Notes: generated by a model from the letters alone, not told the origin. DNA of 6,213 nucleotides from an uncultured Mailhella sp. (GCA_910578585.1 CAJTRG010000030.1:1-6213); one strand, 5' to 3'. Numbered from the stretch's first letter, positions 1-6,152 are shown. Made by a program: numbers and translations.

Positions 1-52
1 TACTTGAAATATACTCTCTTAATTTTCAGACTTTGTTAATAGGGGGCAGTAT

Positions 53-86
53 AAAAAGCCCACTTCATTCAGAAAATGAGCTTTTT
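53..86 (-). terminator. Intrinsic terminator of the leftward transporter/methyltransferase operon
   Basis: Read on the minus strand, an AAAAAGCTC arm (86-78) pairs with a GGGCTTTTT arm (61-53). This gives a nine-pair stem with one G-U wobble around a 16-base loop, in which a small ATT/AAT pairing is possible. The descending arm ends in five T residues followed by ATAC. It lies 35 bases beyond the stop codon of the non-Pyl methyltransferase gene, the expected place for the operon's end. The + strand version has an extra C-A mismatch, so it suits leftward transcripts better. A weaker hairpin (100-118) lies just upstream without a T-run. Confidence 0.7.
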
Positions 87-120
87 AGAGGAATTATTTC
101 AACTACATCATGTAATTGTA

Positions 121-1548
121 TTATTTTTGAGCAAAAGCAGTTAAGCTCTTCTTCAAATCTTCTCCCAGCAAATCTTCAGGAGCAGATTCCAGACGTTCAG
201 CACAAATCTTTGCTGCCTTGTCCAGAATATCCGGACTGCCGTTTGCTTCCCACATATCATAGCTGTTCCATTCAGAGGTTGCAGGCAGCCACTGCTTTCC
301 ACATTTCTTCAAGGTAGATTCACACATGAGGAAGGATTCCGCATGAGGCAATTCTAAAAGTTCAGAAATGTCAAAAGCTTCTTCACTGATATCAAGTCCA
401 CTCATCATGATCTGAATGCGTTCGAGCAATTCTTCGTCAATGATGTACTTTTCATAGGAAACAGTCATCATGCCGTCAAGAATACCGAGGCATTCATTGA
501 TCATTTGTGAGCCGCCCATGAGGAGGAAAATATAATTCTGCATGGTTTCAAAACCGGCCTGAATATCAGGAAGTTTTGAATCCGTATTTCCTGCCATGAA
601 ACGGGTTGGAATATGATACAGCATTTGCACGAGTTGAATAGACGCACGGTCTACCAATTTTGCTTCCGGAGAGCTGGTGACAAAGGTACCTGTTCTTAAA
701 TCGCCCATATTATGGCTGATACCATAAATAACAGGAATACCGGGACGAACGCATTGTGCCAAAACAAGGCCGGCCAAGATTTCTGCATTTTGCAAAATAA
801 GAGAAGGAATTTCACCAATAGGTGCACTGACTCCGCTGATGGGGCAGGTCAGCAGCATAACAGGCTGATTTGCTTTTGCGTAGGCAATAATAGTATCCGC
901 AGATTCTTGTGAATACTGCAAAGGTGACAGAGCACAAACAGAAGCAGTAATAAAGTAATTGCGGTCAAGATAACCTGTTCCCATAACCATTTCAACCATA
1001 TCAAAAACATCTTTGGTGTTTTGATTGCTCATTTGCGGCCATGAAATAATAGGTTTATCTGTCAGTTCCAATAACTTTTGCGTAATAATTTTATGTTTAT
1101 TAGGCGCATCATCCAGTTCATGAGGGTCAACAGTGCATTGTCCCACAATAGTTGTCACCTTGCTGGTTTGTCCCAGTTTATAAAAATTACATACGTCTTC
1201 AAAGTTTCCCATGCGTTTTTGGCCGTTTCTTTCCTGAATGAACACAGGGCCATTGTCCTGCATGGAATAAACCTTATTTTGTTCATGCCCGATCATCAGG
1301 CTTTTCTTATCATCACGAGCCTGCCAAAGGAAATTGGCAGGAGACTGCGCAATGCATTTTTCAACCAAAGGAGCAGGAAAACGCACACAATTACCATCCG
1401 CTTTAGCACCATGGGCAGCTAAAATTTTTACAGCTTCTTCAGAGTGGAACAAAAGACCTTTCTTTTCTAACAGTTCCAGTGTTAAACTGTGAACACGATA
1501 CAATTCCTGTTCCGATAACACTTGAAATTCATTATTAAAATACTTCAT
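121..1548 (-). CDS. Pyrrolysine-free MttB-superfamily methyltransferase (probable quaternary amine:corrinoid methyltransferase)
   Basis: This 475-residue protein belongs to the trimethylamine methyltransferase (MttB) superfamily and is close to the usual length. Family features seen are the N-terminal helical segment LTLELLEKKG (residues 22-31), the motif CPISGVSAP (235-243), AEILAGLVLAQ (255-265), the strand VIYG (273-276), and AGNTDSKLPDIQAG (319-332). The last stretch aligns with the pyrrolysine site of the mttB in this window: Asn321 stands where that protein has Pyl327, so this is a non-Pyl paralogue. Characterised non-Pyl members (MtgB, MtpB, MtcB, MtyB) move a methyl group from glycine betaine, proline betaine, carnitine or gamma-butyrobetaine to a cob(I)alamin-bound corrinoid protein in the cytoplasm. 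The BCCT gene one base upstream supports a quaternary amine substrate, but which one is unknown. I chose ATG 1548 because AGGTG (1561-1557) lies 8 bases before it. A GTG at 1557 would add three residues but has no spaced ribosome binding site. The gene ends in TAA. Family assignment is firm; substrate is inference. Confidence 0.9.
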   Translation of the reverse strand: MKYFNNEFQVLSEQELYRVHSLTLELLEKKGLLFHSEEAVKILAAHGAKADGNCVRFPAPLVEKCIAQSPANFLWQARDDKKSLMIGHEQNKVYSMQDNGPVFIQERNGQKRMGNFEDVCNFYKLGQTSKVTTIVGQCTVDPHELDDAPNKHKIITQKLLELTDKPIISWPQMSNQNTKDVFDMVEMVMGTGYLDRNYFITASVCALSPLQYSQESADTIIAYAKANQPVMLLTCPISGVSAPIGEIPSLILQNAEILAGLVLAQCVRPGIPVIYGISHNMGDLRTGTFVTSSPEAKLVDRASIQLVQMLYHIPTRFMAGNTDSKLPDIQAGFETMQNYIFLLMGGSQMINECLGILDGMMTVSYEKYIIDEELLERIQIMMSGLDISEEAFDISELLELPHAESFLMCESTLKKCGKQWLPATSEWNSYDMWEANGSPDILDKAAKICAERLESAPEDLLGEDLKKSLTAFAQK

Positions 1549-1549
1549 A

Positions 1550-3148
1550 CTATTCACACCTGTTTTTTAATGGTAAGAAATTATTTCTCTTTATTTCAGG
1601 GTCATTATGCATCATACGCCAAATAGAAAGGATATAAGCAATCATAACCACGATAAAGACAACACCACCAGAAACAGCTACTGACTTAATCGCATTAAAG
1701 CCGCCGGTTACGTGGAAAATAATACCGGTCATACCGATAACACTGCCCCAAATAACACGCATGGCTAATGTTGAGTCTTCTTCACCGGTAGAAACTTGAC
1801 GGGCAATGAAGTGAGATGCAGCGTCAGCAGTTGTGATAGCAAAACCACAGAAGCAAACAAAAGCAATAAAGCAAAGGATTTGACCCATTGGGAAAGAACC
1901 AAGCAGCATATACAGAGCTTGTTCCGGATTATCCTTTACAACTTCCCACATTGGTTGGAAGCCGCTGAGTTGTTCGAAGCAAGCATTGCTGCCCCAAATG
2001 GAGAACCACAAAATACAGGTGATAATAGGAACAAAAACTGTACCAAATACAAATTCACGCATGGTTCTGCCTTTGGAAATACGGGCAATAAAACCACCGG
2101 TAAACGGTACATAGGACATATTCCATAAAATATAGAAAATGAACCAGTTACCAGCCCATGGGCGAGGAGTAATTTGGGTTGAGTCAGTCCATAAAATTGC
2201 TTGTGGAATACGGAAAATGAATTCACCGGTTACCTGCAAAATCATGTTTAAAGAATAGGTAATAGGAGTATTGCCTAAAAATACTGCTGCCAAGAGTAAG
2301 AAAATAGCCATATATCCTGTGGATTCACTGAACATTTTCATACCCTTTGCAATACCGGAAGCAGAACTGATAATGTAAATAAGGATAAGACCGAGCATTA
2401 CGCAGAATTGTCCAGCAGCGCCAAGTTCAATGCCGAAAAGCAGCTTGATTGCATAGGTAATGGAAGCAACACCTAGACCAATCATCATGGTTACGCCGCC
2501 AATGGTAGCAATTGCAGCAAGAATATCAACGATCTTACTTAAAAGAGTATCGTTGCAGCGTTCACCCAAAATACCATACAAACCTGTGGAAGTACGGATA
2601 GGCTTTTTATAACGGTATGAAGCATAACCGATAGCCCAGCCGGCAACACAGAAGAGAGGCCAACATACCAAGCCCCAGTTTACAACTGATAAACGAATAG
2701 CTTCAGGAACACCGGCAGCTAAACCAGCGGTTTTGCTGTCAAGAAGAGACGGAGCTGTGTAAAGGTGATAAAGAGGTTCAGCAACACCAAAAATAACAAA
2801 GCCTGTTCCCAAACCGGCACAGAAAAGCATACTTACCCAAGCATAGAAAGAAAACTCAGGTGTCGCATCTTTTCCGCCAAGTTTAATATCACCAAAAGAA
2901 TTATTTAACAGCATCCAGAAGCTGAAAAGAATGGTTGTCGCGCCCACAGCAACAATAAACCAACCAAAATTGGTCAAAAAGAAGTCCTTAATGGAACTGA
3001 AAAAAGCATTACATTGTTCGGGGGCAAAAAGAGCAAAAAGAATTAATATTGCAAAAAGAACAAAGGTAGGCCAAAAAAGAATACTGTCAAAACAACCTAA
3101 TAAACGAAATTTACAATCAGATCTATTATCCATAGTGTTATTACTCAT
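1550..3148 (-). CDS. BCCT-family (betaine/carnitine/choline) transporter
   Basis: This 532-residue integral membrane protein has about twelve hydrophobic segments, the size and topology of BCCT secondary transporters with the LeuT fold. Visible signatures are the glycine stretch GLGTG (residues 112-116) in the unwound helix, followed by FGVAEPLYHLY, then NWGLVCW (157-163), the family hallmark region FYILWNMSYVPF (338-349) running into ARISKGRTMREF (355-366), and TTADAASHFIARQ (439-451). The GxGxG form matches sodium-coupled betaine carriers such as BetP more than the choline and carnitine variants. The aromatic box is altered: Trp158 and Trp163 are kept, but the BetP Tyr197 position is Phe166, the Trp374 position is Asn343 and the Trp377 position is Tyr346. 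Substrate may therefore differ from glycine betaine. The C-terminal tail is short and lacks a long BetP-like osmosensing domain, which fits nutrient uptake. ATG 3148 has GGAG (3159-3156) 7 bases upstream. The gene ends in TAG, notable in a pyrrolysine-coding host. It is first gene of an operon with the methyltransferase downstream. Confidence 0.93.
   Translation of the reverse strand: MSNNTMDNRSDCKFRLLGCFDSILFWPTFVLFAILILFALFAPEQCNAFFSSIKDFFLTNFGWFIVAVGATTILFSFWMLLNNSFGDIKLGGKDATPEFSFYAWVSMLFCAGLGTGFVIFGVAEPLYHLYTAPSLLDSKTAGLAAGVPEAIRLSVVNWGLVCWPLFCVAGWAIGYASYRYKKPIRTSTGLYGILGERCNDTLLSKIVDILAAIATIGGVTMMIGLGVASITYAIKLLFGIELGAAGQFCVMLGLILIYIISSASGIAKGMKMFSESTGYMAIFLLLAAVFLGNTPITYSLNMILQVTGEFIFRIPQAILWTDSTQITPRPWAGNWFIFYILWNMSYVPFTGGFIARISKGRTMREFVFGTVFVPIITCILWFSIWGSNACFEQLSGFQPMWEVVKDNPEQALYMLLGSFPMGQILCFIAFVCFCGFAITTADAASHFIARQVSTGEEDSTLAMRVIWGSVIGMTGIIFHVTGGFNAIKSVAVSGGVVFIVVMIAYILSIWRMMHNDPEIKRNNFLPLKNRCE
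1557..1561 (-). promoter_or_regulatory. Ribosome binding site inside the BCCT gene end
   Basis: AGGTG on the minus strand lies 8 bases before ATG 1548 and sits within the last codons of the transporter gene. It decides the start: the GTG at 1557 that begins the longest reading frame overlaps this site and cannot use it. The TAG stop of the transporter and the ATG are one base apart (TAGTATG), a layout typical of translational coupling. Confidence 0.6.
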
Positions 3149-3155
3149 AATATAA

Positions 3156-3160
3156 CTCCA
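3156..3160 (-). promoter_or_regulatory. Ribosome binding site of the BCCT gene
   Basis: TGGAG on the minus strand sits 7 bases upstream of ATG 3148 and supports that start over the internal ATG at codon 6. Confidence 0.6.
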
Positions 3161-3187
3161 AAGACCAGTATATTTTACATATACATG

Positions 3188-3216
3188 AGTATAGGTTATA
3201 ACTCAATATGAGTTAA
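3188..3216 (-). promoter_or_regulatory. Predicted sigma-70-type promoter of the BCCT/methyltransferase operon
   Basis: On the minus strand, TTAACT (3216-3211, four of six consensus bases) is followed after exactly 17 bases by TATACT (3193-3188, five of six). Transcription would begin near 3181, leaving a leader of about 33 bases that contains the GGAG site. The -35 element and spacer coincide with the 3199-3215 palindrome, which strengthens the view that this is a regulated promoter. It is a prediction by eye in AT-rich DNA, where such matches are common. Confidence 0.45.
3199..3215. promoter_or_regulatory. Palindromic operator candidate over the BCCT promoter
   Basis: A perfect 7-base inverted repeat, TAACTCA-ATA-TGAGTTA, overlaps the predicted -35 and spacer of the leftward promoter. 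A bound protein would block RNA polymerase there, so a repressor site is the simplest reading. The half-site TTAACTC recurs in a second palindrome at 3306-3319. The regulator is not encoded in this window. Confidence 0.45.
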
Positions 3217-3305
3217 TTTAACACGTGTAATAGTTTGCTGATTTTCGAAAAGTTCATTGTAAGCCGGAATGCGGCAGTTGAATAAAAAAAACTTTTCTGT
3301 GTGAC

Positions 3306-3319
3306 TTAACTCCAGTTAA
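3306..3319. promoter_or_regulatory. Second palindrome sharing the TTAACTC half-site
   Basis: TTAACT-CC-AGTTAA is a perfect 6-base inverted repeat with a 2-base centre. Its left arm plus the next base matches the TTAACTC half-site of the 3199-3215 palindrome. The two centres are about 105 bases apart, close to ten helical turns, which would suit binding on the same face of the DNA. The spacing argument is inference; the short arms are AT-rich and could be chance. Confidence 0.3.
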
Positions 3320-3373
3320 TTATTTATTTCACAAAAAAAGTCAAGCAAAAAAATTTAATTTGTTAAAAATTTA

Positions 3374-3405
3374 TCTGTTACCTATGGAAATAACAGAACT
3401 TTTTT
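3374..3405 (+). terminator. Possible weak intrinsic terminator or attenuator
   Basis: TCTGTTA (3374-3380) pairs with TAACAGA (3391-3397) around a 10-base loop, and a run of six T residues follows at 3400-3405. The stem is AT-rich, with two G-C pairs, plus a possible CC/GG inner pairing. No gene lies upstream on this strand. If functional, it would end a short RNA started to its left or attenuate a long mttB leader. Confidence 0.25.
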
Positions 3406-3497
3406 CATAAAAAATACAGTAGCAAAAAAAGGAAACAAAAAATAATTTTTTTAATGCTTGCATATTTTTCAAAAATGATTTATTTCTCAAATAAACA

Positions 3498-3527
3498 AAT
3501 AATAGCATATTGTGACACGCTGTTATT
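3498..3527. repeat. Inverted repeat in the mttB upstream region
   Basis: AATAATAGC (3498-3506) and GCTGTTATT (3519-3527) form a nine-pair stem, one pair being T-G, around a 12-base centre. There is no T-run after it, so a protein-binding site or leader structure is more likely than a terminator. The CTGTTA core is also found in the repeat at 3374-3397. Confidence 0.35.
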
Positions 3528-3642
3528 GACAAGGTAATGTGTAATTAGTTTGCGAAAGCGTTCCTTGGACAAACAATTTAGACTTTATCTTTTTTCTCAA
3601 TTTTTTTTAGCCAATTTGTCTTCTTCTTGCCTCTTCTTTTTA

Positions 3643-3691
3643 AGCGTTAATGCAATAAAAACAACGTGTGTCTTTTATTGTGTTTAATGCT
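3643..3691. repeat. Long imperfect inverted repeat upstream of mttB
   Basis: CAATAAAA (3653-3660) and TTTTATTG (3673-3680) are perfect 8-base arms around a 12-base centre. Pairing continues outwards: left arm AGCGTTAATG (3643-3652) against TGTTTAATGCT (3681-3691), with G-U wobbles, one mismatch and one bulged base. About 17 pairs form in all. Read in the same sense the two arms are AGC-G-TTAA-TG-CAATAAAA and AGC-A-TTAA-ACA-CAATAAAA. No T-run follows. It may be a two-site operator or a folded mttB leader; role unknown. Confidence 0.45.
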
Positions 3692-3854
3692 GACAAATTA
3701 AGTTTCCATTGTTTGCATGAATTTCAACATTTATCCTGAGTAAAAAATATAGTGGCTCATATTTTTTCTATTCTTGTATGCATTAAAATTGCTTAACATT
3801 TCCTATTTCTGGAAAAAATACAATTCTAGGTTATTTTTGCGTGAAGAGCAAAAT

Positions 3855-3860
3855 AAGGAG
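3855..3860 (+). promoter_or_regulatory. Ribosome binding site of mttB
   Basis: AAGGAG lies 8 bases upstream of ATG 3869, a near-ideal Shine-Dalgarno that fixes the start of the pyrrolysine methyltransferase. Confidence 0.85.
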
Positions 3861-3868
3861 AGATTGTT

Positions 3869-5347
3869 ATGACCCAACGCTGGAAAAAAGCTGGCAGCTT
3901 ATCTAGTGGTGGCTTAAGTCTCAACATGTTTACGCAAGATGAGATGGATGCTATCCATAGAGCCAGTCTTGAAATTCTTGAAACGACCGGTGTGCTTATC
4001 GGTTCACTGGAAGCAAGAGAATTACTCGTAAAAGCCGGTGCAACAGTCTACGATGAAGACATTGTGAGATTTCCGCAATGGATGATTGCAGATGCTGTTG
4101 CAAGTGCTCCTGAAACATTAACTCTGCATGGACTTACCCCTGACCGCGATGTTATTCTCGACGGTACAAGAGTTGTTTTCACAAACTTCGGTGAAGCAGT
4201 ATATATTTTAGATACTGATACAGGCGAAGTCCATAACTCAACCAAAAAAGACGTTGAAGAACTCACCCGCCTTGTGGACGCACTGGATGTTATTCCTGTC
4301 TGCGAACGTATGGCCGGTGCTCAAGATTATCCTGAAGCTGTTGCAGAACTTCACAACTATGAAGCTTTGCTCAGAAATACCAGCAAACACGTCTTTACAG
4401 GCGGCGGCAACGGTAAACTCACCCAATATATGATTGATATGGCGAAAGCTGCTGTGGGTGAAGAAGAATTTGAACAACGCTGCCCTGTTACCTTTAATAC
4501 CTGCCCAATCAGCCCATTAAAACTCACCCATGATGTGTGTGAAGTTATTATGGTTGCTGCAAGAAATGGTGCTATTGTCAACGTACTTTCCATGGGTATG
4601 GCCGGCGGATCCACCCCGGTAAACCTTGCCGGTGCTTTGGTTGTTCACAACTGTGAAGCATTGGCAGGACTTGTGCTTGCTCAAGTTACCAAACGCGGCG
4701 CAAAATTTATTTACGGCAGTTCCTCAACAGCCATGGATCTTCGCTATGGCGCTGCTGTTGTTGGAACTCCTGAACTTGCTATGCTCAATGCCGGAGTTGC
4801 CTGCATGGCCAGATACTACAAGCTGCCTTCCTGGGCAGCCGGTGGTTAGGGGGACAGCAAGTGTGGTGACGCCCAAAGCGGACATGAAAAGACTTTAACC
4901 GGACTTGTTCCAATGTTGGCAGGTGCTAACATTATTTACGGTCTCGGTATGTTGGAAATGGGAATGACCATTAGTCACAGCCAGCTTTTGATGGACGCTG
5001 AAATGGCAGAAATGATGTTGTACAGCATGGATGGTATTGTGGTAAACGACGAAACATTGTCTGTGGACGTAATCAAGGAGATTGGTCCACGCGGTGATTT
5101 CCTTTCCCACATGAATACCTTCGAAAATATGCATATACAATCAAAGCCAAAACTTATTGACAGACTTACCCGCGATCAATGGGCACAGGCAGGCTCACTC
5201 ACTATGGAACAAAGAGCTTCTTTGGCTGCCAAGAAATTGCTCGCTGAACATAATCCAACCCACCTTTCTGAAGAAGCCCTCAAACGCGTGCGCGCTGTTG
5301 TGAACAAGGCTGAACGCGATTACGGTGTTCCGGAAAGTTTCAACTAA
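3869..5347 (+). CDS. mttB: Pyrrolysine-containing trimethylamine:corrinoid methyltransferase MttB (TAG read as Pyl)
   Basis: This is one gene of 493 codons, interrupted by an in-frame TAG at codon 327 and ending in TAA. Read as pyrrolysine it gives 492 residues, the normal MttB length. Family features before the TAG include FNTCPISPLKLTHD (about 209-222), CEALAGLVLAQVTKRG (about 262-277), FIYGSSSTAMDLRYG and PSWAAGG ending at residue 326. After it come GDSK (328-331), SGHEKTLTGLVPMLAGANIIYGLGMLEMGMT and a C-terminal helical region ending in GVPESFN. In characterised MttB, pyrrolysine is in the active site, and the enzyme transfers a methyl group from trimethylamine to the corrinoid protein MttC, leaving dimethylamine. 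It acts in the cytoplasm. AAGGAG 8 bases upstream sets the start. If TAG acted only as a stop, the product would be a 326-residue fragment lacking part of the barrel. mttC and the pyl genes are not in the window. G and C are visibly more frequent here than in the intergenic DNA and the yjbR-like gene. The TMA substrate is inferred from presence of Pyl and family membership. Confidence 0.94.
4847..4849 (+). other. In-frame TAG codon decoded as pyrrolysine
   Basis: Codon 327 of mttB is TAG, flanked by GGT GGT before and GGG GAC AGC AAG after. The frame stays open for 165 more sense codons with clear MttB homology. The site aligns with AGNTDSK in the non-Pyl paralogue at 121-1548, where Asn321 replaces it. 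This is the position that carries pyrrolysine in archaeal and bacterial MttB. Decoding requires an amber-suppressing pyrrolysyl tRNA and PylS supplied from elsewhere in the genome. Confidence 0.93.
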
Positions 5348-5359
5348 GATTTCTTAGTT
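5342..5359. repeat. Perfect palindrome over the mttB stop codon
   Basis: AACTAAGA and TCTTAGTT are perfect 8-base arms around a TT centre, and the left arm contains the TAA stop. It sits 10 bases before the terminator stem. It could stabilise the mRNA 3' end or be part of the convergent terminator region. A specific role is not shown. Confidence 0.35.
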
Positions 5360-5369
5360 CAATAAAAAT

Positions 5370-5395
5370 AAAAGGGCATAGCAATATGCCCTTTT
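5370..5395. terminator. Strong, probably bidirectional intrinsic terminator between convergent genes
   Basis: AAAAGGGCATA (5370-5380) and TATGCCCTTTT (5385-5395) form a perfect 11-pair stem with a GCAA loop. On the + strand it ends in TTTTTC and terminates mttB 23 bases after the stop. On the minus strand the descending arm runs into TTTTATTTTTATT, equally suitable for ending the yjbR-like transcript that converges from the right. No other good terminator lies between that gene's stop (5487) and here. Confidence 0.9.
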
Positions 5396-5486
5396 TCATT
5401 TAAAATCGCACAAAAAAAATCTACACTATAAAATGTTATCCTGCATAAAAAATATTATTATTTTACTGAGTTATTGCTCATGCCAA

Positions 5487-6152
5487 TTAACGAGCCAAAA
5501 CATGGCTTTTGTCAATTAATTCCATAAGGGCGCTGTCACTGAGGCTATCATTTAAAATAACAGTCAGCCAGGATTTTTTATTCATGTGATAAGCAGGATA
5601 AAAGCCGTCTTGCTGCAAGAGTTCCTGCACGTCCTTTTTGTCTGCTTTGATATCAATAATTTCAATTTCGCCGGCTTTTGCTTTGTCAATTTTGGAATAG
5701 TCAATATTCAAAATAGCAGCATACCATTTATTGGTATCAGGATTTTTAAAAACGCCATAATTCGGATATTTTTCCCAAAGAAAGAGCGGCTCATCAGCAT
5801 ATTTTTCTTGAATTAAACGGACAATCCTGTTGCTTTGCGCAAAGATAAAATAATTTCTGGTAAAACACGTATCACGGATATCCAGCAAAATTTCTGTATA
5901 GGCAGAACGAACTTCATTGACAAAGCTTCCCTGCCAACTTTCAATATGCAGCGGTGAATATTCTTCGTTATTAGCAAGATCAAAGACTTTTCCCTGCACC
6001 GTTCCTTGCTTTGAAATCTCAAGAACCGCTTCAAATTGCTTCTGAAAGAAACATGTTTTAAAAACATATTTGCCCGATTGCAGCACAAAACCATACTGTT
6101 CGAATTTTGCAAAATTAGGCACATATTGTTTAAAAAAGCTTTCTTCAATCAT
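5487..6152 (-). CDS. MmcQ/YjbR-family protein with N-terminal extension
   Basis: This predicted cytoplasmic protein of 221 residues has no signal peptide or membrane segment. The C-terminal half (about 100-218) is a YjbR-like domain, recognised from FLWEKYPNYGVFKNPDTNKWYA (124-145), the EIEIIDIKAD segment (162-171) and the signature GFYPAYHMNKKSWLTVIL (183-200). YjbR proteins have a CyaY-like fold and are often annotated as DNA-binding, but the function is not established. The N-terminal 98 residues, with GFVLQSGKYVFKTCFF near the start, form an extra domain seen in the longer members of the family. The gene converges on mttB and shares its terminator, and nothing links it to methylamine metabolism. 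ATG 6152 is the only good start, but its ribosome binding site is weak: no GGAG-like run lies at proper spacing. The upstream flank is cut by the window edge, so the promoter cannot be judged. It ends in TAA. Confidence 0.85.
   Translation of the reverse strand: MIEESFFKQYVPNFAKFEQYGFVLQSGKYVFKTCFFQKQFEAVLEISKQGTVQGKVFDLANNEEYSPLHIESWQGSFVNEVRSAYTEILLDIRDTCFTRNYFIFAQSNRIVRLIQEKYADEPLFLWEKYPNYGVFKNPDTNKWYAAILNIDYSKIDKAKAGEIEIIDIKADKKDVQELLQQDGFYPAYHMNKKSWLTVILNDSLSDSALMELIDKSHVLAR

Larger units (their letters stand above)
3149..3868. other. Divergent intergenic control region, no gene seen
   Basis: These 720 bases separate the leftward transporter operon from mttB. They are markedly AT-rich and hold no credible coding frame in either direction. 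The left end carries the predicted BCCT promoter and two related palindromes. The middle holds inverted repeats at 3374-3397, 3498-3527 and 3643-3691, and a pyrimidine-rich tract on the + strand (about 3583-3641). I found no convincing sigma-70 or sigma-54 promoter for mttB. A TACAAT at 3819-3824 is a possible -10, but the nearest -35-like TTAACA (3793-3798) is 20 bases away, which is too far. The length is more than two simple promoters need and may include a long mttB leader, a small RNA or binding sites for several regulators. Confidence 0.6.

Noticed and set aside
80..92. Possible pylT anticodon loop (CTCTAAA on the minus strand)
   Set aside because: Flanking bases do not form an anticodon stem and no acceptor or T-arm is present. 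Another CTCTAAA at 6170-6176 fails the same test.
100..118. Hairpin just after the non-Pyl methyltransferase stop as the operon terminator
   Set aside because: The stem is possible on the minus strand but no T-run follows; the structure at 53-86 is a better terminator.
33..317. Small + strand ORFs opposite the methyltransferase and transporter genes
   Set aside because: They lie antisense to well-supported coding sequence, have no family resemblance and no convincing ribosome binding sites.
3511..3540. Sigma-54 promoter or TTGACA -35 element near TGTGACACG and TTGACA
   Set aside because: The TGACAC match lacks the GG and a correctly spaced GC, and TTGACA (3526-3531) has no -10-like hexamer 16-18 bases downstream.
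3546..3570. Catabolite-response-like element around GCGAAAGCGTT
   Set aside because: Only the core half matches the consensus and the flanks fail; the host lineage is also uncertain.
4626..4898. Open frame of 90 codons in the +1 frame spanning the TAG, as a bypass or frameshift product
   Set aside because: Its protein has no recognisable similarity and it overlaps conserved MttB coding on both sides; it is a shadow frame.
3869..5347. mttB as a pseudogene broken by a nonsense mutation or frameshift
   Set aside because: The frame is unchanged on both sides of the TAG, no other stop or frameshift occurs, homology is continuous, and the TAG is exactly at the family pyrrolysine position.
4913..5347. 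A separate 144-residue gene starting at ATG 4913
   Set aside because: It is in the same frame as mttB, has no ribosome binding site before the ATG, and encodes only the C-terminal third of MttB.
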